A stretch of 55,706 nucleotides of DNA, from assembly GCF_001280085.1 (NCBI RefSeq), contig NZ_LGED01000226.1, forward strand, positions 1 through 55,706. The letters run 5' to 3'. Each line of letters begins with the position of its first letter. The first letter of the stretch is position 1. The stretch is from Saccharothrix sp. NRRL B-16348. GTDB lineage: Bacteria; Actinomycetota; Actinomycetes; Mycobacteriales; Pseudonocardiaceae. Of the stretch, positions 16,229-24,439 are shown piece after piece. The position numbers were made by a program, and so were the translations under genes. The notes beneath the pieces are model-generated. The model ran no database searches, had not been told where the DNA came from, and worked only from the letters and a program-made list of their open reading frames with translations.

Positions 16229-19200
16229 TCAGGCCGTCCTCGGGGTGTAGGCGAACCAGCACACCCCGCGGCTGCCGACCACCACCAGCCGGTCCGCCGC
16301 CACCCAGGTGACGGCTTTCAGCTGCCCGTCGAGCCGGAACTCGGCCAGCACGCGTCCGTCCCGGCTGTCGTGGACCCGCAGCACGCGGTCGTCCGCGACC
16401 GTGGCCAGCATCGTGCCGTCGGGCGACCACACGAGGTCCTGCAACGACTCCACCCACCGGGCGCGGTCGAACGCGGTGTCGATCTCCCAGGTCTTGGCGT
16501 CCACCGCGTGCAGGGTCCCGCCGAGCGCGACCACCAGCCGGGTGCCGTCGGGCGACGCCGCCATGCCGTCGGCCTCTCCGGGCAGGTCGCGCGTGAAGAG
16601 CGGCGCCCACGTCCTCGGGTTCGCGACGTGCAGCCGGTTGCCCAGGCCGAACGCGATCCACGAGCCGTCGGGCGCGGCGGCGCACAAGTCCGGGATGGCC
16701 GAGGTCCGGCTGGGCGGGTCGCCCTCGCCCGCGCGGTCCGGGTTCCACAGCCGCACCGTCGAGTCGCTGCCCAGCGACGCCAGGACTCCGTCGGCGGACA
16801 CGGCGAGGTCGCCGACCTCGCCCGCGTGCGTGGGGATCCACGCCACCGGGCGCCAGCCCGCGGTGTCCCACAGGACGATCAGGCCGGTGTCGTCGCCGGT
16901 CGCGAGCCTGCCCCCGCCGGGGAAGAACGCCGCGGCCGACAGGTTCACGTGGTCGTGGCGGGTGATCGGGGGGTGGTCGGTGTTCGCCAGGTCCCACACG
17001 AGCAGGCCGTCCTCGCTCGGCACGACGGCCCACCGGCGGTCCGGGCTGACCACCGGCTGCCCGACCGAACCCCAGGACGTGGGAGCGGAGGCCACCACGG
17101 CGCCGTCGGGGTCGCGCACCTCCAGCCCTTCGTCGTGGACCACGAGCACGCGGCCTCCGCCGAGGTCGGCGCAACCCCGGGGCGTCGCCTTCGGCTTCAC
17201 CACCCGGCTCCGCCTGCCCGAGGCGACGTCCCACACGACCAGCCGGTCCTTGTCGCCTTCGGTGACGAGCGACCTGCCGTCGTCGACGAAGCCGCAGACC
17301 TCCGGCCAGTGGGAGCCCTTGTCGAGGCGGGTGTCCAGGTACTCCCAAGTAGTGGTGTCCAGGAAGCGGATCACACCGCTCAGGGTGCTGACCGCCAGCG
17401 TCCGCCCGTCCCGTGACAGGGCGCAGGACGAGCTGTAGTAGCGCGAGCCGGCCGCCGGCACGACCCGCAGCAGCTGCCCGGTCGACGGCCGCCACACCCG
17501 GATGCCGTCGCCGCCCACCGTCGCGAGCCACGTCGCGTCGGGCGCGAAGAAGATCCGGTCCACGTGGTCGTGGCCGACCAGGACGCGGTTCAGCGCCGGG
17601 TCGGGGAGGTCGGGCAGCGGGCGCCACGGGGTGAGCCGGGGGTGGTCCGCGACCTCCGCCAGCGCGGCCGTGCGCAGCTCGTCGAACGCCGGGAAGTCGG
17701 GCAGCCGGTGGGCCAGCGCGTTGACCACGGCGTGGTCGAGTTCACCCGGCACCAGGAGGTGGCCGATCTGGTCGAGGACGCGGGCCAGTTCGCGGGCCAG
17801 GTCCGTGGCCACCAGGGCCAGGTCCTCGGCGACGGCGACCGGGCCCAGCCTGCGCAGCTTGCCGAGCACCCAGCCGGGGGTGGTGGCCAGCTCCGCCAGT
17901 TCCGCGCCGCGACCGGCGCCGTTGAGGTGGTAGGAGAGCCAGCGCCACAGGTACCCCGAGGACGGCGGCAGCGTCCACCACGGCACGGGACCGCCCGGTG
18001 CGGGGAGCGCGGTGGCCGCCTGGTCCAGCAGTCCCCGGTGCAGGGAGGTCAGGCGGTCGGGGCCGCATTCGTGGCGCAGGTAGGTGCGGATCACGTCGTG
18101 CAGGCGGATCTTGGCGCCGCCGCGCTCGACCAGGGACAGCTCGACCAGTTCCTGGCACAGCCGTTCGCTGTCGTCGGGCGACAAGCCCGCGGTGGCGCGC
18201 CACAGCTGGGCCACGACGTCCGACGGGACCTCGGTGTCCTCGGGGAAGATCGCCAGCTCCAGGGCGCGTTCGCGGCGGTCGCCGAGCGCGCCCAACGACG
18301 ACTCCAGGGTGGCGGCCACCGTGCGTTCCCGGCCCGCCGGGTCGGCGACGTCCAGCGCGGTCGGGCCCAGGTCGTCGAGGCGGCGGACCAGGCGCTCGGC
18401 GGCCTCGGCGAGGTCGCCGCCGTCGCGGGCGGTGCGGCGCAGGGCGGAGTTGGCCAGCCGCAGGGCGAGCGGCCAGCGGCCGGTGCTGTCCAGCAGCCGT
18501 TCGCGCAGGTCGTCGGACAGCCCGGCCAAGCCGTCGCCGAGCAGGTCGCGGGCCTGGGTCGGGTTCATCTGGTCGACCCGGATCGCCTGGGCGTCGGCGG
18601 CGGCGAGGAGGTCAGGCACGCGGGTGGTGACCAGCAGCGTGCAGCTGCGGGCGGCGTCGAGGAACGGCCGCAGCTGCTCGGTGGTCCACACGTCGTCCAC
18701 GACCAGCAACGGCGCGGGCCGGCGGTCCGCGAGCAGCACGCCCAGGTGCAGCCCCGCCTGCTCGGGGCTGGTGAAACCGGGCCGGTTGCCGGTGACCTGC
18801 CCGATGACGTCGTTCACCGCGTCGGCGAGCGCGGCGCCCCGCATCTCCTGCCCCACCGTCACCCAGTACCGGTCCGGGAACGCCTCCTCGACTTCCGGCA
18901 CGCGCAGCACCCACGCGGCGAGCGTGGTCTTGCCGAAACCGCCCGCGCCGGCGAGCGTCGTGGTGATCCCGACCCGGCCCTTGCCGCCGGACAGCAGGGC
19001 CCGGACGATCTGGTCGGTCAGCTCCGGCCGCGGCACGAAACCGTCCACGCCCGCCGGGACGACCGCCCCTCCGCGCACCTCTCGCCGCGGTGCGGCGCGC
19101 CAGACCTCCAGCGCCACCCACACCCCCGCCAGCAGGGCCAGGACGGCGAAGACCAGCCAGCTCCAGCCCGAGGTCAGCAGGTTGACCGTGACCGCGACAC

Positions 19201-19261
19201 CGATGCTGACCACGGTCACCACACCGGCCACCCACGCCTGCCGCTGCACGGCCACCCCCAA
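16229..19261 (-). CDS. Membrane-anchored STAND ATPase with WD40 repeats (NLR-like)
   Basis: About 1010 aa. Two hydrophobic helices at residues ~10-55 are followed by an NB-ARC ATPase (Walker A GAGGFGKTTLA near 104-112, Walker B PLLVVDDVW), a winged-helix region ending in LHDVIRTYLRHEC, and about ten WD40-like blades to the end (repeated LVWDLAN / VRLWNP-type motifs). This is the APAF-1/NLR-like STAND plan: the repeats sense, the ATPase oligomerises, the N-terminus acts. Membrane helices as effector suggest a pore-forming or membrane-signalling role, possibly anti-phage; that is inference. TTG 19261 (GGAGGA five bases upstream) or GTG 19255 starts it. Confidence 0.85.
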   Translation of the reverse strand: MGVAVQRQAWVAGVVTVVSIGVAVTVNLLTSGWSWLVFAVLALLAGVWVALEVWRAAPRREVRGGAVVPAGVDGFVPRPELTDQIVRALLSGGKGRVGITTTLAGAGGFGKTTLAAWVLRVPEVEEAFPDRYWVTVGQEMRGAALADAVNDVIGQVTGNRPGFTSPEQAGLHLGVLLADRRPAPLLVVDDVWTTEQLRPFLDAARSCTLLVTTRVPDLLAAADAQAIRVDQMNPTQARDLLGDGLAGLSDDLRERLLDSTGRWPLALRLANSALRRTARDGGDLAEAAERLVRRLDDLGPTALDVADPAGRERTVAATLESSLGALGDRRERALELAIFPEDTEVPSDVVAQLWRATAGLSPDDSERLCQELVELSLVERGGAKIRLHDVIRTYLRHECGPDRLTSLHRGLLDQAATALPAPGGPVPWWTLPPSSGYLWRWLSYHLNGAGRGAELAELATTPGWVLGKLRRLGPVAVAEDLALVATDLARELARVLDQIGHLLVPGELDHAVVNALAHRLPDFPAFDELRTAALAEVADHPRLTPWRPLPDLPDPALNRVLVGHDHVDRIFFAPDATWLATVGGDGIRVWRPSTGQLLRVVPAAGSRYYSSSCALSRDGRTLAVSTLSGVIRFLDTTTWEYLDTRLDKGSHWPEVCGFVDDGRSLVTEGDKDRLVVWDVASGRRSRVVKPKATPRGCADLGGGRVLVVHDEGLEVRDPDGAVVASAPTSWGSVGQPVVSPDRRWAVVPSEDGLLVWDLANTDHPPITRHDHVNLSAAAFFPGGGRLATGDDTGLIVLWDTAGWRPVAWIPTHAGEVGDLAVSADGVLASLGSDSTVRLWNPDRAGEGDPPSRTSAIPDLCAAAPDGSWIAFGLGNRLHVANPRTWAPLFTRDLPGEADGMAASPDGTRLVVALGGTLHAVDAKTWEIDTAFDRARWVESLQDLVWSPDGTMLATVADDRVLRVHDSRDGRVLAEFRLDGQLKAVTWVAADRLVVVGSRGVCWFAYTPRTA

Positions 19262-19372
19262 GATCGTCCTCCGGCGCGCCAAGCCAACCGTGCGGACGCG
19301 GGAAGGGCAACCAGCCAAGTCGACGCCGTCCGGCGGGGACCGGATCCGTTCGTTCGGCGCGCGGTGCGCTCG

Positions 19373-20308
19373 CTAATCGCGAAGTTGCTCTTCCCGCACG
19401 GACGCGAGCAGGTCGAGTGCCCTGGTGATCAGCGGCGAGTGCTGGGCGCCTTCGAGCACCGCGGCGAACACCCACCGCCGCGGTCGGGACGGGGTGATCC
19501 GGCGCAGGGTGACCGCGGCGGGCAGGTCGCGTTGGGCGAGTCGTGGGATCAACGCGACGCCGTGGCCGTGGGCGACCAGTTGGGCGAGGGCCTGCCAGTC
19601 GTTGGTCCGGTGCGCGACGTCCGGGGTGAAGCCGGCCGCGGCGCACGCCGTGGTGGTGATGGCGCCGCAGCAGCCCTTGTCGTCGCCGACGATCCACGGG
19701 TCGCGTTCGAAGTCCTTGAGCGCCACCGCTTTCCGCTCCAGCAGCGGGTGGTCGGGCGGCAGCGCCACGTCGAGCTCGTCGAAACCCAGGTCGACGCGGT
19801 GGTAGCGCGGGTCGCCCGCGGCGGGCGAGCCGGTGAAGGCGACCGCCAGCGCGATGTCGTGGCGGCCCGCGTCGAGTTCGTCGAACAGGGCGGGCGGCTC
19901 CGCCTCGGTCACCGTGATCCTGACGTTCGGGAGTTCGGCGCGGGCCCGGTCGAGCACGTCCGGCAGCAGCCCGGTGATCGCGGTGGGGAACGCGCCGAGC
20001 GTGACGGTGCCGCGCACGCCGTCGTCCCACGAGTCCAACTCGTGGCGGGCGCGTTCGACCTCGGCGAAGATCCGGTCGGCGTGGGCGAGCAGCGCGTGCG
20101 CCCGCGGGGTGAGCACCACCCGCCGCCCGACGTGCTGGAGCACCTCGAAGCCGACGTCGCGCGCGGTCCTCGCCAACTGCTGCGAGATCGCCGACGGGGT
20201 GAGGTGCAAGGCCGCCGCGGTGGCCGTGACGCTCCCGCGTTCGCGGAACTCCCGGAGCACCCGCAACCGCCGCAGGTCGTCCATGAAGTCAACGCTTAAC
20301 GGTCGCAT
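19373..20308 (-). CDS. LysR-family transcriptional regulator
   Basis: About 311 aa: an N-terminal helix-turn-helix (TAAALHLTPSAISQQLARTARDVG) and a periplasmic-binding-like effector domain. A canonical -10 (TACAAT, complement of 20315-20320) stands six bases before ATG 20308, so I take that as a leaderless start. The commonly expected shorter start is ATG 20284, which lacks a ribosome site. It is divergent from a Gfo/Idh/MocA oxidoreductase gene and probably controls it. A CC pair in the effector domain (DDKGCCGAIT) is unusual and could matter for sensing. Confidence 0.87.
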   Translation of the reverse strand: MRPLSVDFMDDLRRLRVLREFRERGSVTATAAALHLTPSAISQQLARTARDVGFEVLQHVGRRVVLTPRAHALLAHADRIFAEVERARHELDSWDDGVRGTVTLGAFPTAITGLLPDVLDRARAELPNVRITVTEAEPPALFDELDAGRHDIALAVAFTGSPAAGDPRYHRVDLGFDELDVALPPDHPLLERKAVALKDFERDPWIVGDDKGCCGAITTTACAAAGFTPDVAHRTNDWQALAQLVAHGHGVALIPRLAQRDLPAAVTLRRITPSRPRRWVFAAVLEGAQHSPLITRALDLLASVREEQLRD

Positions 20309-20357
20309 GTGGATATTGTAGATTGACGTTACCGTTCGCCGCGCCGAGGCTTGGCGC

Positions 20358-21368
20358 ATGCGATCTCGGACCGACCCCCTCCGCCTCGGCATCGTCGCGC
20401 TCGGCGCGATGGGCGTCGAGATGCTCGCCGCAGCCGCCGCCCACCCCGCGTTCACCGTGGTCCGGGCGTCCGACATCGACCCGGCCGCCGTCGACCGCGT
20501 GCGGGCCCCGTACCCGGCCGTCGCGTTCACGACCGACGCGCGGGACGTTGTCGAATCGCCGGACGTCGACGCCGTGTACATCGCCACCCCGCCGTCGTTC
20601 CACGCGGATCTCGCGATCGCCGCGATGCGCGCGGGCAAGGCCGTGTTCTGCGAGAAGCCGCTGGCAGTCAGCCTGGCCGACGGGCGTCGGATGGTCCGGG
20701 CGGCGGCCGAGCACGGCGTCGCCGGCGCGGTGAACTTCGCGCTGTCGGACCGCGCCGCCGTGCTCGAAGTGGAGCGGAGCCTGGCCGTGGGCGAGGTCGG
20801 CGAGGTCGGCGGGATCGACATCCGGCTGTCGTTCCCCCGGTGGCCGCGGGAGTTCCAAGCGGACGCGGCCTGGCTGGCGGGCCGGGAGCAGGGCGGGTTC
20901 GTCCGCGAGGTGCTGTCCCACTTCCTCTACCTGACCGATCGCCTGCTGGGGCCGCTGGACCCGGTCGACGTCGGTGTCGACATCCCGGTCGACGATCCAC
21001 GCGCGAGCGAGGTCGCCGCACGTGGGTTCCTCCGCGCGGGCCGGGTTCCCGTGCACGTGTCGGCGTTCTCCGGTGTCGCGGGCCCCGAACGCTACGAGTG
21101 GGCGCTGTGGGGCACCCGCCGCTCGTACCTGCTGCGGGACTGGGGCGAGTTGCTCAGCTCCGACGGCGGCGACTGGGAGCCGGTGGCCGTGCCGGGACCG
21201 CGGGGTTCCGAGGCGACCCGGCTGTCGCTGTTCGCGGACGCCGTGCGCGGCGGGAACCCGCGCTGCCTGGCCGACTTCCCTACCGCACTGCGGGTGCAGG
21301 CGGTCGTCGAGGCCTTCCACCACGCCGGGGAACGGGCCGGCCGTGCACGTGCCTCCCGGCTTGCCTGA
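20358..21368 (+). CDS. Gfo/Idh/MocA-family oxidoreductase
   Basis: A 336-aa NAD(P)-dependent dehydrogenase. The N-terminal Rossmann motif is LGIVALGAMG (residues 9-18), and the family lysine motif CEKPLA is near residue 97. The C-terminal half is the alpha/beta substrate domain. These enzymes oxidise or reduce sugars, inositols or related hydroxy compounds; the exact substrate cannot be read. The ATG at 20358 follows GAGG at 20346-20349. It is monocistronic and divergent from LysR. Confidence 0.88.
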   Translation: MRSRTDPLRLGIVALGAMGVEMLAAAAAHPAFTVVRASDIDPAAVDRVRAPYPAVAFTTDARDVVESPDVDAVYIATPPSFHADLAIAAMRAGKAVFCEKPLAVSLADGRRMVRAAAEHGVAGAVNFALSDRAAVLEVERSLAVGEVGEVGGIDIRLSFPRWPREFQADAAWLAGREQGGFVREVLSHFLYLTDRLLGPLDPVDVGVDIPVDDPRASEVAARGFLRAGRVPVHVSAFSGVAGPERYEWALWGTRRSYLLRDWGELLSSDGGDWEPVAVPGPRGSEATRLSLFADAVRGGNPRCLADFPTALRVQAVVEAFHHAGERAGRARASRLA

Positions 21369-21443
21369 GACCTCGTCTTCGTGTCGGCAAGGCCACAGGC
21401 ACTCCCCCGCGAAATCCCCGTGCGGCGGGCCCCGGCCTTGTCC

Positions 21444-21569
21444 TACCCTGGTCGACGTGATGCAGCACCTGTTCTTCCTCTGAGGGACGACGCCTCCACC
21501 GGTACCGCGGGTTCGCGCTACCGGATGTCGTCCTTCCTGCTCATCACCTTCATCGGAGGCAGTTCCTTC
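21444..21569 (+). promoter_or_regulatory. Leader region of ABC-F gene: promoter, leader ORF and alternative hairpins
   Basis: A -10-like TACCCT (21444-21449) is followed seven bases later by GTG-ATG of an 8-codon frame. After it, GGGACGAC (21484-21491) can pair with GTCGTCC at 21527-21533, enclosing a strong hairpin (CCGGTA 21499-21504 with TACCGG 21519-21524, plus CGCG/CGCG inside). The same GGGACGAC can instead pair with GTCGTCCC at 21572-21579, directly after the ABC-F start codon. A ribosome stalled at the end of the leader would cover GGGACGAC and free the start. Pairing was found by eye; energies were not computed. Confidence 0.65.
21460..21483 (+). CDS. Leader peptide MQHLFFL upstream of ABC-F gene
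   Basis: Seven codons, ATG 21460 to TGA 21481-21483, or eight with the in-frame GTG at 21457. It lies seven to ten bases after a -10-like TACCCT, so it can be the first, leaderless reading frame on the mRNA. The short hydrophobic, Phe-rich peptide resembles in kind the regulatory leaders of antibiotic-resistance ABC-F and erm genes, where drug-stalled ribosomes alter RNA folding. No homology to a specific described leader is claimed. Confidence 0.65.
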   Translation: MQHLFFL

Positions 21570-23171
21570 ATGTCGTCCCAGCTTTCGCCCGCGCTCGTGC
21601 GCGCGGCGCACGTCCGCGCGTCCGACGTGCACCTCTCCTTCGGCGGACGGCCCGTGCTCGCCGGGGTCGACCTCGTCGCCGCCGCCGGTGACCGGGTCGC
21701 CGTGGTCGGCGAGAACGGTCGCGGCAAGACCTCCCTGCTCCGGGTGCTCGCCGGCGACCTGCCCGCCGACCGCGGCGAAGTGCGCCGCGCGGGCTCGATC
21801 GGCGTCGCCGACCAGCAGCTCCCGCTCGGCGCCGCCGACACCGTCGGCGACCTGATCGACCTCGAACTGGCCGCCGTGCGCGATGTCCTGGGCCGCCTGG
21901 AGCGCGCCACCGACGCGCTCGCCGACAACCGTCCCGGCGCGGACGACGCCTACGCCACCGCTCTCGCCGAGGCGGAGGCGCTCGACGCGTGGGACGCCGA
22001 CCGGCGCGTCGAGGTCTCGCTGGCCGCGCTGAACGCCGTGGCCGACCGGACCCGCCCGCTCGGCGCCCTGTCGGTCGGCCAGCGGCACCGCGTGCGGCTC
22101 GCGTGCCTGCTCGGCGCCGGGCACGCCGTGCTGCTGCTGGACGAGCCGACCAACCACCTCGACGCGGCCGGGCTCGACCACCTCACCGAACGGCTGCGCG
22201 CCCACCCGGGCGTGGTCGTGCTGGTCAGCCACGACCGGGCGCTGCTCGCCGACGTGGCCACGACGGTGGTCGACCTCGACCCGTCCAGCGACGGCCGGCC
22301 GCGGGTGTACGGCGGCGGCTACACCGCCTACGTCGAGGCACGGCAGGCGGAGCGGGCCCGGTGGGAGGCGTTGCACGAGGAGCAGGTCGCCGAGCGGCAG
22401 CGGCTGGCCGACGACCTGTCCGCGGCGCAGAACCGGCTGCGCGACAACTGGCGGCCCGCCAAGGGGCACGGCAAGCACACGCGTGCGACCCGTGCGCCGG
22501 GGCTCGTGCGTGCCGTGCACCGACGGCAGGAGGAGCTGAGCGCGCACGTGGTGGAGGTCCCGCCGCCGCCCACCAGGTTCGCCATGCCGGAGCTGCCCGA
22601 GCACCGCGGTGCGACCCTGCTGCGGGCGGACGGCGTCACCGTGGCCGGGAGGCTCACCCGCCCGGTGGACTTGGCGCTGGACTCGGGCGACCGGCTGGTG
22701 GTCACCGGGCCCAACGGCGCGGGCAAGTCGACGTTGCTGGCCGTGCTGGCCGGACACCTGGAGCCGACCGCGGGAACGGTCGCCCGTGCCGAGGCGGTGC
22801 GGGTCGGGCGGTTGGGCCAGGAGTCCGACCCGCACGGTCGGCGCACGGCGGCGGAGCTGTACGACGTGCAGCTCGCGCGGTCGGGCGTCACGGGGCCGGG
22901 TCTCGGCGAGTTGGGCCTGCTCGACGGCTACGACCGGCGTCGACCGGTGGACGACCTGTCGGTCGGCGCGCGCAGGCGGCTGGACCTGGCGCTGGTGCTG
23001 GCGACCCGTCCCCACGTGTTGCTGCTGGACGAGCCGACCAACCACCTGTCGGCCGCGCTGGTCGACGAACTGACCGCCGCCCTCGCCTCCACCCCGGCCG
23101 CCGTGGTGATCGCCACACACGACCGGCAACTGTTGCGCGACACGGAATCCTGGCCACGACTGGCTCTGTGA
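21570..23171 (+). CDS. ABC-F ribosome-protection ATPase (antibiotic resistance type)
   Basis: A 533-aa soluble protein with two ATPase domains and no membrane segments. Walker A motifs are GENGRGKTS (~47-55) and GPNGAGKST; Walker B motifs LLLDEPTNHLD and LLLDEPTNHLS; signature motifs are LSVGQ and LSVGA rather than LSGGQ. The charged linker between domains (about 240-330) is the region that reaches the peptidyl-transferase centre. ABC-F proteins of this kind dislodge macrolides, lincosamides, streptogramins or pleuromutilins. ATG 21570 is chosen because CGGAGG (21554-21559) precedes it; ATG 21525 is in frame but lacks a ribosome site. The leader peptide argues for drug-inducible expression. 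Confidence 0.9.
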   Translation: MSSQLSPALVRAAHVRASDVHLSFGGRPVLAGVDLVAAAGDRVAVVGENGRGKTSLLRVLAGDLPADRGEVRRAGSIGVADQQLPLGAADTVGDLIDLELAAVRDVLGRLERATDALADNRPGADDAYATALAEAEALDAWDADRRVEVSLAALNAVADRTRPLGALSVGQRHRVRLACLLGAGHAVLLLDEPTNHLDAAGLDHLTERLRAHPGVVVLVSHDRALLADVATTVVDLDPSSDGRPRVYGGGYTAYVEARQAERARWEALHEEQVAERQRLADDLSAAQNRLRDNWRPAKGHGKHTRATRAPGLVRAVHRRQEELSAHVVEVPPPPTRFAMPELPEHRGATLLRADGVTVAGRLTRPVDLALDSGDRLVVTGPNGAGKSTLLAVLAGHLEPTAGTVARAEAVRVGRLGQESDPHGRRTAAELYDVQLARSGVTGPGLGELGLLDGYDRRRPVDDLSVGARRRLDLALVLATRPHVLLLDEPTNHLSAALVDELTAALASTPAAVVIATHDRQLLRDTESWPRLAL

Positions 23172-23178
23172 CCGAACC

Positions 23179-23226
23179 GGGCCGACGGCTCCTGCGACGG
23201 CCAACCGTCGCCAGAGCCGTCGGCCC
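23179..23226. terminator. Bidirectional hairpin terminator (nested stems)
   Basis: A 13-bp perfect stem GGGCCGACGGCTC (23179-23191) / GAGCCGTCGGCCC (23214-23226) encloses a second 7-bp stem GCGACGG / CCGTCGC with loop CCAA. It sits between the convergent ABC-F gene and mrr remnant. There is no long T-run, as usual in this GC range. Confidence 0.8.
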
Positions 23227-23234
23227 CGCAGAGG

Positions 23235-24199
23235 TCAGCCTGTTTCCTCCACCAGGGTCCACACCTGCTTGAGGGGCAGATCGGCCCGCACGTCCGCGGG
23301 CAGCGCGGCGTAGTGCTGGAACACCCGGGTCAGCAGGTCTTCCGAGTCCCAGACCTTGATGGCGAAACGCTGCGTGGACAGGTACTGGCGAGCCTGCCGG
23401 GTGATGCCGCCCCAGGCGACGAGCAGGCCGATCGCGCCGTGGGCGGCCATCGCGCCCTGCAACTGCTGCACCACCGGCAGGCCGACCGGTCCGGCCTCGG
23501 ACTTGACCTGCACCACGAGCCTGGGCTCGCCCAACCCGAGCGTCCCGGTACCCGCGATGATGTCGACACCTTGGTCGGTGCCTTCCGGGGACACCTCGCA
23601 GGTGAAGCCGTCAGCGGTCAGCACCGCGGCGGTCAGGTCGGCGAGGCGGTGGCCCGCGAAGGTCTCGATCAGCCGGCTGGCGATCCGGTCGGTGGCGTAC
23701 TGCCCGACGTCCACACCCAGCTGCGCGGAATCGGTGGCCTCGTCGGCCGCCTCGCCGTCGCCGCTGGTCGCCCGGCCGGCCTTGCCCGGCGTCGTCGGAG
23801 TGCGCGAGCCTGGATCACGGCCCCCGCCGACCAACTGCTCGATCCGCCAAGCCGCGTCGTTGCGGGACAGCTCGCAGATCGTGGAGAAGGCCCCGAGCGA
23901 GTACAGCAAGTCCTGCTTGATCACCGTCCTCGGCAGGTCGGTCACCAGCCAGTGCACCGGCCGGACGTGCCGCCGATCCCGATCCGCCCGCGCAGCGCCC
24001 ACAGCTGCGCGGTGAAGTTCCTGGCGGCCTGGTCCTTGGCGTCAGGTTCGGCGACGACCACTGCGGCGAGCACCTCGTCACGGGTGGTGGCGTCGCTCAG
24101 GTCGGCCACACCACCGAATCCGCCGCCGGTGTGCCCGGTGGCCACCGCCCACTGCTCGCGCTCCCCCGCCTTGCCCGCCCGTGCCAACCACGCCCGCAC
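23235..24199 (-). pseudogene. mrr: Mrr-type restriction endonuclease gene, broken by internal deletion
   Basis: Two reading frames together make an Mrr-like type IV restriction protein. The 5' part starts at GTG 24197-24199 (GGAGGT upstream) and reads AWLARAGKAGEREQWA ... FTAQLWALRGRIGIG, the winged-helix N-terminus, but stops at 23942 after 85 codons. The 3' part continues in another frame from RDRRHVRPVHW to the end at 23235 and holds the catalytic domain with GVDIIAG and VVQVKSE. Between them some 30-40 residues expected in this family are missing. The break lies in 23969-23988. The product is probably inactive, unless the 3' part is made separately from an internal start. Confidence 0.8.
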
Positions 24200-24439
24200 C
24201 CAATACCTCCACGCCGCGCAACCAGGTCGGGTGAGATTAGTACTCGCGCCCTTCGATGTGATCGGTTCCGGTGGAGGCCACGCCGGGCAGGCCGGATTCG
24301 CCGCCGACGGTCGCTTCGGCGTCGCCCTCGGTGCCCCCGGCGGTCGTCCGTCCGGTCTCCGCAGGACTGCGGAGAGCGATCCAGCGAGGTCCGGGATCAT
24401 CAGCGCGAGGCTCCGGGTGGCGCGCGGGATGAGGTTCGG
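24200..24439. other. Divergent promoter region between mrr remnant and STAND-TPR operon
   Basis: 240 bases without a gene. Toward mrr, TACTAATCT (complement of about 24235-24243) gives a good -10. Toward the STAND-TPR gene the only clear signal is GATGAGG at 24428-24434 before TTG 24440. No operator-like repeat stood out. Confidence 0.4.

Noticed and set aside
21525..21570. Alternative upstream ATG for the ABC-F protein
   Set aside because: In frame but without a ribosome site and inside the inhibitory hairpin; ATG 21570 has CGGAGG upstream and the family-like N-terminus.
20289..23204. 971-codon open frame antisense to the Gfo/Idh and ABC-F genes
   Set aside because: No domain, shadow composition, and it covers two genes with full motif sets on the other strand.
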